Of a stretch of 64,000 nucleotides of DNA, positions 7,816 to 19,153 are shown piece by piece. Each line of letters begins with the position of its first letter. The first letter of the stretch is position 1. The DNA is from Actinopolymorpha sp. NPDC004070 (GTDB lineage Bacteria; Actinomycetota; Actinomycetes; Propionibacteriales; Actinopolymorphaceae). Location: positions 1 to 64,000 of the forward strand of contig NZ_JBEXMJ010000008.1 in assembly GCF_040610475.1 (NCBI RefSeq). The letters run 5' to 3'. Position numbers and translations under genes: made by a program. The notes under the pieces are model-generated. The model made no database searches. It was given only the letters and a program-made list of their open reading frames with translations, and was not told the DNA's origin.

Positions 7816-10209
7816 ATGCTGGAGGAGATCCGGATCCAGGGGCTCGGCGTCATCGACGACGCCGTGCTCGACCTCGACGCGGGCCTGACCGTCGTCACCG
7901 GCGAAACCGGCGCCGGCAAGACCATGGTGGTGACCGGCCTGTCGCTGCTGCTCGGCGGACGGGCCGACGCCGGGCTGGTTCGGCGTCAGACCGAGCGCGC
8001 GGTCGTGGAGGGCAGACTCCGGCTCGACCCTGGCTCCGCAGCAGCACGGCGGGCCGTCGAAGCCGGTGCGCAGCTCGACGACGACACGCTGATCGTGATG
8101 CGGACCATCGCCCGCGACGGCCGGTCCCGCGCATACGCCGGAGGCGCGGGGGTCCCGGCGGGCGTGCTCGGGGAGCTGGCCGACGAGTTGGTCGCCCTGC
8201 ACGGGCAGTCGGACCAGATGCGGTTGCTACGGCCCTCGCGGCAGCGGGAGATCCTCGACCGCTACGCCGGCTCGGCGGTCCAGGAGCCGCTCGCCGCCTA
8301 CCGAGTCCGCTACTCCCGGTTGGCGGAGGTCGACGCCGAGCTTTCCAGCCTGGTCGCTCGAGCACGTGACCGCGCCCAGGAGGCCGACCTGCTGCGGTTC
8401 GGGCTGGCCGAGATCGAGGCCGCCGACCCGCAACCGGGGGAGGACAAGGCGCTGTCGGTGGAGGAGGACCGGCTCGCGCACGCGGACTCGCTGAGGGCCG
8501 CCGCCAGTCTGGCGCAGTCCGCGCTCACCGGTGACGAAGACGTCGCAGGCGCTCCCGTCGACGCGCTGTCCCAGGTGGCGAGCGCACGCAAGGCGCTCGA
8601 CGCGGCCGGAGTGCACGATCCGGAGCTCGCGGGTGTGGCCGACCGGCTGGCGGAAGCGGCCGCGCTGCTCGCCGACGCCGGGTCGGACCTGGCGTCCTAC
8701 GCCGCCGGTGTGGACACCGACCCCGCGCGGCTGCAGGCCATCGGTGACAGGCGCGCGGTGCTCGGTGCGCTCACCCGCAAGTACGGCGACACGATCGACG
8801 ACGTTCTTGCCTGGTCACGACGTTCGGCGATCCGGCTGGCCGAGCTGGACGGGTCCGACGACACGATCGGCGCCCTCAGGTCCGAGCGCCAGCAGCTGAC
8901 GACCGAGCTGGCCCGGCTTGCCCACGAGGTGAGTTCGGCCCGCACGGCAGCCGCCGAACTCCTCGGCCGCGCCGTCACTGCCGAGCTCGCAGCACTCGCG
9001 ATGCCGCACGCCGTGCTCACCGCCGACGTGGCCCAGACCGAGGTCCGCGCCTCCGAGACACCGGGCCGAGCGACGCGGGGAGAGCGGAAGTCCGACCGCG
9101 GCCGGCCCGTCGAGCCCGACCAGTCGGCCACCGCCACCGCTTCCGCGGCGGGCCACGGAGCCGAGGGCGACCCCGACGGCCAACGGGCTCTGCTGGTCGG
9201 CGGCCGGTGGTTGGCGTACGGAGCGCACGGTGTCGACGAGGTGGAGCTGCGACTGCAACCGCATCAGGGTGCGCCCGCCCGCGCGGTCCAGCGCGGTGCG
9301 TCCGGGGGTGAGCTGTCCCGGGTGATGCTCGCGGTCGAGGTGGTCTTCGCCGGCGTGGACGGCGTTCCCACGTTCGTGTTCGACGAGGTTGATGCCGGCG
9401 TCGGCGGCCGCGCCGCGGTGGAGATCGGCCGCCGGCTGGCCCGGCTCGCCGCCAACGCGCAGGTCGTGGTGGTCACTCACCTTCCGCAGGTGGCCGCGTT
9501 CGCCGACCGGCACTACGTCGTACGCAAGAGCGACGACGGGTCGGTGACCCGCAGCGGCCTGACCTGGCTGGACGACGAGGGCCGGGTGTCGGAGCTCGCC
9601 CGGATGCTGGCCGGTCTGGACGGGTCCGCCAGCGCACGGGCACATGCGGAGGAACTCCTCGCTACCGCGGCCGAGGCACGGGCGGACGCGGCGAAATCTC
9701 CGGCTGCGAACAAGAGGGCCGTTGCGGCCACGGCGACCCGGAGACCCGCGCAGTCGGTCACGGAAAAGTCGTCAGCCACCGCGACTTCGTCGCCCACCGC
9801 CAGTTCGTCGGTGGCGCGGAAGTCGTCGGCCGTGCGGAAGCCGTCGGCCGCAGGAAAACGGACCTCGTCGGCCGAGCCCGTGAACAGCAGTTCCGCGAAG
9901 ACGTCCGCAAGTGCCGCCGACGTCGACGAGGACGGCAGGTCCACCGAGGCCAACAGGTCCACAGAGGACGAATCCACGAAAGGCATGTCCGCAAAGGGGA
10001 TCAGACCCACCAAGGCCTCACGTACGAACGCGACGGACGGCAGGGCCGTGGCCAGTGAGGAGAAGCAGCCCCGGAGCGCCGCCAAGGCAACGCGGGGGAG
10101 CGCCAAGCAGGCCGAGGTCGCCGCGGACACGAAGGTCGGCGAGGACGCAGCGGGCAGCAGATCCAAGAGGGCCACGAAGGCAAGCAGGTCTCGCCGCGGA
10201 TCTGGCTAG
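7816..10209 (+). CDS. recN: DNA repair ATPase RecN with Lys/Ala/Ser-rich tail
   Basis: A 797-residue SMC-like ATPase that acts at DNA double-strand breaks. The Walker A motif GETGAGKT is at about residues 30-37, the ABC signature SGGELSRV near 496, and Walker B with the D-loop (FVFDEVDAGVGG) near 521-532. The VVTHLPQVA switch segment follows. The coiled-coil arms lie between. RecN is usually 550-600 residues; here a disordered segment of about 45 residues interrupts the region before the signature. A tail of about 175 residues after residue 622 is rich in Lys, Ala, Ser, Thr and Arg, like histone H1 tails. The ATG at 7816 has no ribosome site. Confidence 0.92.
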   Translation: MLEEIRIQGLGVIDDAVLDLDAGLTVVTGETGAGKTMVVTGLSLLLGGRADAGLVRRQTERAVVEGRLRLDPGSAAARRAVEAGAQLDDDTLIVMRTIARDGRSRAYAGGAGVPAGVLGELADELVALHGQSDQMRLLRPSRQREILDRYAGSAVQEPLAAYRVRYSRLAEVDAELSSLVARARDRAQEADLLRFGLAEIEAADPQPGEDKALSVEEDRLAHADSLRAAASLAQSALTGDEDVAGAPVDALSQVASARKALDAAGVHDPELAGVADRLAEAAALLADAGSDLASYAAGVDTDPARLQAIGDRRAVLGALTRKYGDTIDDVLAWSRRSAIRLAELDGSDDTIGALRSERQQLTTELARLAHEVSSARTAAAELLGRAVTAELAALAMPHAVLTADVAQTEVRASETPGRATRGERKSDRGRPVEPDQSATATASAAGHGAEGDPDGQRALLVGGRWLAYGAHGVDEVELRLQPHQGAPARAVQRGASGGELSRVMLAVEVVFAGVDGVPTFVFDEVDAGVGGRAAVEIGRRLARLAANAQVVVVTHLPQVAAFADRHYVVRKSDDGSVTRSGLTWLDDEGRVSELARMLAGLDGSASARAHAEELLATAAEARADAAKSPAANKRAVAATATRRPAQSVTEKSSATATSSPTASSSVARKSSAVRKPSAAGKRTSSAEPVNSSSAKTSASAADVDEDGRSTEANRSTEDESTKGMSAKGIRPTKASRTNATDGRAVASEEKQPRSAAKATRGSAKQAEVAADTKVGEDAAGSRSKRATKASRSRRGSG

Positions 10210-10276
10210 GGCGTGTTCACACTGGGGCGCCGGTCGGTCAAGGAAGGTTCACCTGAACACTGGTAAGCGAACCGGT

Positions 10277-10328
10277 GTTGAGTACGTGGGCTGATCGTCA
10301 GGGTTGGGTACGTGCGCTGATCGTCAGG
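10277..10328 (+). repeat. 26-bp tandem direct repeat upstream of steA
   Basis: Two head-to-tail 26-bp units at 10277-10302 and 10303-10328 differ at two positions. Each runs from GTTG through TACGTG to GCTGATCGTCAGG. The palindrome GTTCA-CC-TGAAC at 10247-10258 and an imperfect hairpin (ACACTGG/CCGGTGT) lie just upstream. The pair sits about 100 bases ahead of the steA ATG in the only sizeable gap of this operon block, so it may be an operator. Confidence 0.6.
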
Positions 10329-10425
10329 CGGCGACAACACCCGTAGCGGTGCGACCGCACTGCGCCACGCCCACGAAACAACATGCGCCCACTGGCGGTG
10401 CGCACGTGGCAGTATCTGGACTGCG

Positions 10426-11607
10426 ATGAGACTTCCTACTTTGCGCCGTCCACGACCGGTGGCCCTGCCTGGTGTCGTCGGTTCGGCCCGACTCGACTCG
10501 CGGACGAAGAACCTCACCAAGAGGCTTCGTCCCGGTGACATCGCCGTCATCAACCATGTCGACCTCGACCGGGTGAGTGCGGAGGCGCTGGTCTCCGCAC
10601 AGGTCGCCGCCGTCGTCAACGCCGCCCCTTCCATCAGCGGGCGTTATCCCAACCTCGGCCCGGGAATTCTGATGGCGGCCGGGATCCCGCTGGTCGACGA
10701 CGTGGGCGCCGACGTCTTCGCCAAGGTCGGCGAAGGGGACGCGGTGCGTCTGCACGGCGCGAGCCTCTACCGCGGCGACGCCGAGGTCGCCTTCGGAGTG
10801 GAACAGACCGGGGAGACGGTCGCCAAGGCCACCGAGGACGCGCGGTCGGGGCTGGCCATCCAGCTGGAGGCGTTCGCCGCCAACACGATGGAGTACCTCC
10901 GGCGCGACCGTGAACTCTTGCTGGACGGCGTGGGAGTCCCCGACGTCAGCACCGAGATGGAGGGCCGGCACGTCCTCATCGTGGTGCGCGGCTACGACTA
11001 CCGCGAGGACCTCGTCGCCCTCAAGTCCTACATCCGGGAGTACCGCCCGATCCTCGTAGGAGTCGACGGCGGGGCCGACGCGCTGCTGGAGGCCCGGCTC
11101 AAGCCGGACATCATCGTCGGTGACATGGATTCCGTGTCCGACACCGCACTGCGCTGTGGCGCCGAACTCATCGTGCACGCCTACCGTGACGGCCGGGCGC
11201 CGGGAGCGGACCGGCTCGAACGCCTCGGCCTGGAGTCGCGTGTCTTCGCAGCCACCGGCACCAGTGAGGACATCGCGATGCTCCTCGCCGACTCCAAGGG
11301 CGCCGCGCTCATCGTCGCCGTGGGTACTCACCTGTCGCTGGTGGAGTTCCTGGACAAGGGCCGATCCGGAGCGGCCAGCATGTTCCTGACCCGGCTTCGG
11401 GTGGGCGGGAAGCTGGTCGACGCCAAGGGAGTAAGCCGGCTCTACCGTTCCCGGATTCAGACCTGGCAGATCGTGATGCTGCTGGTCGCCGGCCTGCTCG
11501 CGTTCCTGGTCGCGCTCGCGGCCACGCCTGCCGGACAGGCCTGGCTGGAGGTTGTCGGCATCCGCTGGAACGACCTGGTCTTCTGGATCCGAGGACTCTT
11601 CACGTGA
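10426..11607 (+). CDS. steA: Cytokinetic ring protein SteA
   Basis: A 393-residue protein with a thiamin-pyrophosphokinase-like catalytic-fold core (VGVDGGADALLEA and KPDIIVGDMDSVSD, residues about 200-240). One C-terminal membrane helix (about 346-368) ends in a short tail. In Corynebacterium glutamicum SteA and SteB form a septal complex that promotes cell separation through the RipA hydrolase. The ATG at 10426 lacks a clear ribosome site. The stop overlaps the steB GTG by 4 bases. Position after recN matches Rv1697. Confidence 0.88.
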   Translation: MRLPTLRRPRPVALPGVVGSARLDSRTKNLTKRLRPGDIAVINHVDLDRVSAEALVSAQVAAVVNAAPSISGRYPNLGPGILMAAGIPLVDDVGADVFAKVGEGDAVRLHGASLYRGDAEVAFGVEQTGETVAKATEDARSGLAIQLEAFAANTMEYLRRDRELLLDGVGVPDVSTEMEGRHVLIVVRGYDYREDLVALKSYIREYRPILVGVDGGADALLEARLKPDIIVGDMDSVSDTALRCGAELIVHAYRDGRAPGADRLERLGLESRVFAATGTSEDIAMLLADSKGAALIVAVGTHLSLVEFLDKGRSGAASMFLTRLRVGGKLVDAKGVSRLYRSRIQTWQIVMLLVAGLLAFLVALAATPAGQAWLEVVGIRWNDLVFWIRGLFT

Positions 11608-12557
11608 TCGACTTCCGCTACTTCCTCGTCTCCATCGCGGCGATCTTCCTCGCACTCGCGATCGGGGTCGCGTTGGGCGCCGGCCCGCTGAAGGGCGAAC
11701 TCGACCAGCAGCTGCGGGGCACCATCTCCGCGGTGAGCAAGGAGAAGGACGGCCTGCGCAAGCAGATCGCCGATCTGCAGCAGGGCGACAAGTATCGCGA
11801 CTCGTTCGCCGCCGACATAGCACCCGGCCTGGTCAACGGACGGCTCAACGGCCAGAAGGTCGTGGTGGTCGCCCTGCCGAACGCCGACAGCGGTGTGGTC
11901 AAGGGTGTCGAGGCGAGCGTGGCCGGTGCGGGCGCGACGGTGACCGGCACCGTCTCGATGACCGACAAGTGGTCCGACCCGAGTCAGCGGCAGTTCCTCG
12001 AGGAGCTCGCCACCAGGCTCGTCACCGGTGACGTACGAATGCCCGACAACGGTTCGGCGTACGACCGGGCCGGTGTGGTGCTCGCCAGGGCTCTGGTCAC
12101 CCGTGACGCCAAGGCCGCTGGACGCAAGGACAGCGCCACGCCGACCATCATGGGCGCGTTCGGGGAGGGCGACCTGGTCGACGGTGACAACGACCTCCCG
12201 CAGGCGGACCTGGCCGTGGTGGTCGCGCCGGTGGTGCCACCGAAGGCGAAGCCCACCTCGAACGCCGACGCCAACCAGGCATGGGTGTCGCTCGCCCGCT
12301 CACTGGACTCCGCCAGCCGGGGTGCCGTGGTGGTCGGCGACCCGTCCGCTGCCGGAGACGGCGGTGTGCTCGCCAGCCTCCGCGCGGACAAACAGGCCCG
12401 CAGCGAGGTCTCCTCGGTCGACGTCGCCGACCTCGCCAGCGGCCAGGTGGCGGCGGTGTGGGCGCTGGCCGAGCAGGCCACCGGCGGCGTCGGTCAGTAC
12501 GGCGCGGTGGGCTCGACCGACGGGGCGCTGCCCAAGCAGCCGACCGCCGGCTCATGA
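11604..12557 (+). CDS. steB: SteB / MctB-family membrane-anchored protein
   Basis: A 317-residue protein with an N-terminal signal-anchor helix (FRYFLVSIAAIFLALAIGVA, residues 4-23). A coiled-coil stretch (about 30-60) follows, then an extracytoplasmic domain. The family was called copper transporter MctB from work on Rv1698, and is now also known as SteB, the SteA partner at the division site. The GTG start overlaps the steA stop and the stop overlaps the next ATG. The extended C-terminus is Ala/Gly-rich. Copper export versus division role cannot be decided from sequence; tight pairing with steA favours the SteB role. Confidence 0.85.
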   Translation: MIDFRYFLVSIAAIFLALAIGVALGAGPLKGELDQQLRGTISAVSKEKDGLRKQIADLQQGDKYRDSFAADIAPGLVNGRLNGQKVVVVALPNADSGVVKGVEASVAGAGATVTGTVSMTDKWSDPSQRQFLEELATRLVTGDVRMPDNGSAYDRAGVVLARALVTRDAKAAGRKDSATPTIMGAFGEGDLVDGDNDLPQADLAVVVAPVVPPKAKPTSNADANQAWVSLARSLDSASRGAVVVGDPSAAGDGGVLASLRADKQARSEVSSVDVADLASGQVAAVWALAEQATGGVGQYGAVGSTDGALPKQPTAGS

Positions 12558-13483
12558 CCACCGGCGCACCCGCCGACAACCTCGACGCGCTCCCGCGGAC
12601 GCAGCACCCCTCGCGGCACGGGTTCCGGACACCGTTCCGCACCCGCGAAGCCACCGCACAGCTAGTCGTCGCAGCGGGCGCCGCGCTCGCCGCTCGGCAG
12701 GGGTTTCGACGCGTCCGGGCCCGCGCGGGCAGTGACCGCGACGCCGACCGCTGGAGTCGTACCAACCACCGCGGCGAACAGGTCAGCCTGCTGCTCGGTC
12801 CGGCCGCGGTCGCGGGGACGTTCGCGGCGACGATGGCGATGCCCGGCCTCACGCCGGCGGAGCGGCTGGCCGTGGCGGCCGCGGTCCTCGGCAGCGGAGC
12901 GGTCGGCGCCTACGACGACCTGGCCGGTACGCCGGCGGCGAAGGGACTCCGGGGTCACCTGGGCGCTCTGCGCCGCGGAGAAGTCACCAGCGGTGCGGTC
13001 AAGGTCGCCGGCATCGGGGTGAGCGGCCTCGTCGCCGCGGCGCTGCTCGGCCGCGCCGGACGACCTCGGCCCGGCCTGGCGACGATCCTCGCCGACGGCG
13101 CGCTGGTCGCCGCGTCCGCCAACCTCGTCAATCTCCTGGACCTTCGGCCCGGCCGCGCGCTGAAGGTCGTAGTAGCACCTGCGCCGTTCCTGTTGACGTC
13201 GGCCGGTCCTGTGCTCGCAGCGCCGGTCGGGGTGGCAGCCGGCCTGCTGGCCGACGACCTCGGTGAGAACGGCATGCTCGGCGACTGCGGCGCCAACGCG
13301 CTCGGCGCGGGGCTCGGTGTGGCGATGGCCGCGCGGCTGCCGCGACCCGCCCGACTGATGGTTCTCGCCGGACTGGCCGGGCTGATTCTCGCTTCCGAAC
13401 GGGTATCGTTCACCGCCGTGATCGAGCGACACGCGCCGCTGCGCCGACTGGACGAGTTCGGTCGGCGCTCGCCGAACCGATGA
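12554..13483 (+). CDS. MraY/WecA-like phosphoglycosyltransferase
   Basis: A 309-residue polytopic membrane protein. It keeps the signature of polyprenyl-phosphate sugar-1-phosphate transferases: the DD pair in GAYDDLAG (near residue 119), the NLVNLLDLRPGRALK variant of the NxxNxxD motif, and the MLGDCGANALGAGLG loop. Its substrate is unknown; UDP-HexNAc is the family norm. An Arg-rich 65-residue N-terminus precedes the first membrane helix, and the usual C-terminal His motif of MraY is missing. It is coupled by ATGA overlaps to steB and murJ, which suggests that it makes a lipid-linked sugar handled by the next two proteins. Confidence 0.75.
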   Translation: MTTGAPADNLDALPRTQHPSRHGFRTPFRTREATAQLVVAAGAALAARQGFRRVRARAGSDRDADRWSRTNHRGEQVSLLLGPAAVAGTFAATMAMPGLTPAERLAVAAAVLGSGAVGAYDDLAGTPAAKGLRGHLGALRRGEVTSGAVKVAGIGVSGLVAAALLGRAGRPRPGLATILADGALVAASANLVNLLDLRPGRALKVVVAPAPFLLTSAGPVLAAPVGVAAGLLADDLGENGMLGDCGANALGAGLGVAMAARLPRPARLMVLAGLAGLILASERVSFTAVIERHAPLRRLDEFGRRSPNR

Positions 13484-15267
13484 CAACGGCGCGGGAGCCG
13501 GCGGCGGCTGGCCCGCGCGCATGGGGCACAGGTCTGGCCCGCGCGGCGGTGCTGGTGGCCGCAGTCACCGTCGCGGCCCGGGTGGTGGGGTTCGGCCGGT
13601 GGCTGGTGTTCTCCAAGACGGTCGGTGACACCTGCCTGGGAGACGCGTACAACACCGCGAACCAGCTGCCGAACGTCGCCTTCGAGATCGTCGCCGGCGG
13701 GGCGCTGGCCTCGGTGGTCGTTCCGTTGCTGGCGGGCGTCACCGCCCGGGCCTCCGCCGGGGAGGCCGCCCGCACGCTGTCCGCACTGCTGACCTGGACG
13801 CTGCTCGTCCTCACGCCGGTGACAGCTCTGGCGGCAGCGCTGGCCGGCCCGTACGCCCATCTCATGCTGGCCGGCCACGCCGGCTGCGGCGAAGCCACCG
13901 CCGACCTCGCCGGTCGCATGCTGGTGATCTTCGCGCCGCAGATGTGGTTCTACGGCGTGGCCGTGGTGGTCTCCGGCGCCCTGCAGGCACAGCGCAGATT
14001 CCTGGCCGCCGCCCTCGCCCCGCTGGCCAGCAGCCTGGTGGTGATCGCGGCGTACGCGGGGTTCGCGGTGGTCGCCGGCTCCCTCGACGCACGGGCGGTG
14101 TCCGGCCGTGCGGTGGCCGTGCTCGCCGGGGGCACCTCGCTCGGGGTGGTGGCGATGGCCCTCACCGTGCTGGTGGCGTTCGCACGGGTGAAGGGGCCCG
14201 CGGCGCCGATCCGGCCGACGCTGCGTTTCCCGCCCGGTGTCGCGGTCCGTGCGCGCCGGCTGGCGGCTGCCGGGATGCTCGCCCTCGTCGCCCAGCAACT
14301 CGTCGCGCTGGTACTCACCTGGCTGGCCAACCACCGTGGCGAGCCGGGGACGCTGACCCTCTACACCTGGGCGTACGCACTGTTCACGCTGCCGTACGCG
14401 GTGCTCGTGGTCCCGGTTGCGACCACGGTCTTTCCGCACGCCGCAGCACTCGGCGCGGCGGGCGGCCCCACCGCGCCACGTCCGCCCGGTTCGCCGCCGC
14501 CCGGTTCGCCGCCGCAGGCCGGCTCACCGGAGGAGGCCGACTCCGCCGAGCTGGGCCGGCTCACCGCCGGTGCGGTCCGGGCGGTCGTTCTGCTCGGCGC
14601 GCTGGGCGGGGCCCTGCTCGCCGGTACGTCCGTTCCGCTGGCGAGGTTGTTCGTCCTCGGACCCGGCGGAGGCGACGCGACGTCGGCGCTGGCCGGTGCC
14701 CTCACCGCGTTCGCCCCGGCGGTGCCCGCGCTGGGCCTGGTGACCCTGGCCGGCCGGCTGCTCTACGCCCGCGGGTACTCCGCCTGGGCGGCCTGCGGAA
14801 CGGCGACCGGGTGGCTGGCCGTCGCCGCCGCCGCGGTCGCCGCCACCGCCGGCCTGCCGGCCTCGGCCACCGCCGGCGGCCTGGGGGCGGCGACGTCCGC
14901 GGGGCTGTTGCTGGGTGCCGTTCTGCTGCTCACCGGCGTACGCCGGGCGACCGGACCGGGATCGCTGCGCGGGTTGGGGCTGTCGGTGCTCGCCGGTAGC
15001 GTCGCCGCGACGGCTTCGGCGGCGGCCGGCCGGTGGACGGGACGGGGGTTCGCGGACGGTGACATCGTGCGTGCGGTGACAGGGGCGACGGTGGCCGGGC
15101 TGGCCGTGGTGACGGTGTTCGCCGCGCTCGTGGTCCTGCTCGTGGCGGCGGTCGATCGCGAGGGCCTGCTGTCACTGTCCCGTCGGCTCGGCAGGTTTGC
15201 TCGCCGGCGTCCCGCCGCCCTGGTCGCGGACCGCGCCGGCGACGACAGCTCGGCCGGGCGACGGTGA
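13480..15267 (+). CDS. murJ: MurJ/MVF-family lipid flippase
   Basis: A 595-residue membrane protein of the MOP/MVF superfamily with about 14 predicted helices. The N-terminal pattern is AARVVGFGRWLVFSKTVGDTCLGDAYNTANQLPN, read in two halves. A cytoplasmic Pro/Gly/Ser-rich loop lies at about residues 328-355. MurJ exports lipid II; this copy lies outside the usual murJ site near parB/trx, so it may be a paralogue that flips another lipid-linked glycan. The ATG at 13480 overlaps the preceding stop, and the stop overlaps the next GTG. Confidence 0.85.
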   Translation: MTTAREPAAAGPRAWGTGLARAAVLVAAVTVAARVVGFGRWLVFSKTVGDTCLGDAYNTANQLPNVAFEIVAGGALASVVVPLLAGVTARASAGEAARTLSALLTWTLLVLTPVTALAAALAGPYAHLMLAGHAGCGEATADLAGRMLVIFAPQMWFYGVAVVVSGALQAQRRFLAAALAPLASSLVVIAAYAGFAVVAGSLDARAVSGRAVAVLAGGTSLGVVAMALTVLVAFARVKGPAAPIRPTLRFPPGVAVRARRLAAAGMLALVAQQLVALVLTWLANHRGEPGTLTLYTWAYALFTLPYAVLVVPVATTVFPHAAALGAAGGPTAPRPPGSPPPGSPPQAGSPEEADSAELGRLTAGAVRAVVLLGALGGALLAGTSVPLARLFVLGPGGGDATSALAGALTAFAPAVPALGLVTLAGRLLYARGYSAWAACGTATGWLAVAAAAVAATAGLPASATAGGLGAATSAGLLLGAVLLLTGVRRATGPGSLRGLGLSVLAGSVAATASAAAGRWTGRGFADGDIVRAVTGATVAGLAVVTVFAALVVLLVAAVDREGLLSLSRRLGRFARRRPAALVADRAGDDSSAGRR

Positions 15268-16334
15268 GGGCACCGCGCATCGCCCTGGTGCTCGGGCCGA
15301 GCACGGGCGGCATCGGGCAACACGTACGCTCCCTCGCCGTTCGGCTGGTCGAGTCCGGCCACACCGTCCGGATCGCCGGGCCGGCCGCGACGGATCGCCG
15401 GTTCGGGTTCGGCCGGGTGGGGCAGTTCGTGCCCCTGGACGTCCCGGCGCCGGGTTCGGTCCGGAGAGGGCGAGCCGTCCTGGCGGGCGCCGACGTGATC
15501 CATGCGCACGGGCACGCCGCCTCGGTGGTCGCGGCGCTGGCCCGCCATCGTTCGACCTCGTTGGTGGTGAGCTGGCACAACACCGTCACGGCCACCGGCT
15601 GGCGAGGGCTTCCGCTGCACCTGGCCCGCAGGTGGGTCGTCCGCCGGGCCACGGTCGTGCTCGCAGCTTCCGCCGACCTGGCCGAGGACGCCGCCTCCCT
15701 CGGTGCCCGCGACGCCCGGCTGCTGCCGGTGTCCGCGCCGACGCTCGCGCCCGCCTCCCGCAGCCGGGAGGAGGTACGCCGGTCGCTGGGGCTCGCTTCC
15801 CGGCCGCTGGTGCTGGCGGTGGGCAGGCTCGCCCCGCAGAAGCGGTACGACGTCCTCCTCGACGCCGTGGCCCGGTTGGTCGACCGCGACGCGCTACCGC
15901 CGCTGGTCCTGGTCGCGGGCGAAGGGCCTCTGGACGCGGAGTTGGCCGAACGCATCGAGCGCGAACGGCTGCCCGTGCGGTTGGCCGGGCACCGTACCGA
16001 TGTCGCCGACCTCCTCACCGCGGCCGACGTCGCCGTCCTCACCAGCCAGTGGGAGGCCCGGGCCCTGGTGGCGCAGGAGGCCCTGCGGTCCGGCGTACCC
16101 CTCGTCGCCACCGCCGTGGGCGGCATCCCCGACCTGGTGGGTTCGGCGGCGCTGCTGGTGCCACCGGGCGATCCCGGGGCGGTGGCCGCCGCGCTCGCGG
16201 AGGTGCTCGATCGTCCGGAGGTGGCGGGACGACTGCGTGCAGCCGGTCCGCGACAGGCGGCTACCTGGCCGGACGAGGACGAGACGGCACGGCAGATCGC
16301 CAAGATCTACCACGAGGTGATCACTCCCGGATGA
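15264..16334 (+). CDS. GT4-family glycosyltransferase
   Basis: A 356-residue GT-B fold enzyme. The N-terminal domain starts with LGPSTGGIGQHVRSLA, and the donor domain has the linker motif VLAVGRLAPQKRYDVLLDA. The C-terminal EX7E-type segment is SQWEARALVAQEALRSGVPLVAT, followed by GGIPDLV. This is the retaining GT4 pattern, using a nucleotide sugar. No membrane helix is seen. It ends the steA-steB-PGT-murJ-GT run and overlaps murJ by 4 bases; it could extend the sugar on the lipid made by the phosphoglycosyltransferase (inference). Confidence 0.85.
   Translation: MRAPRIALVLGPSTGGIGQHVRSLAVRLVESGHTVRIAGPAATDRRFGFGRVGQFVPLDVPAPGSVRRGRAVLAGADVIHAHGHAASVVAALARHRSTSLVVSWHNTVTATGWRGLPLHLARRWVVRRATVVLAASADLAEDAASLGARDARLLPVSAPTLAPASRSREEVRRSLGLASRPLVLAVGRLAPQKRYDVLLDAVARLVDRDALPPLVLVAGEGPLDAELAERIERERLPVRLAGHRTDVADLLTAADVAVLTSQWEARALVAQEALRSGVPLVATAVGGIPDLVGSAALLVPPGDPGAVAAALAEVLDRPEVAGRLRAAGPRQAATWPDEDETARQIAKIYHEVITPG

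Positions 16335-19128
<2,794 letters not shown>

Positions 19129-19153
<25 letters not shown>

Noticed and set aside
10324..11823. Long open frame on the minus strand (499 codons) opposite steA
   Set aside because: It has no family motif and mirrors steA codon structure; steA and steB on the plus strand are clear.
12662..13522. 286-codon minus-strand frame opposite the phosphoglycosyltransferase
   Set aside because: No recognisable protein; shadow of the plus-strand membrane protein.
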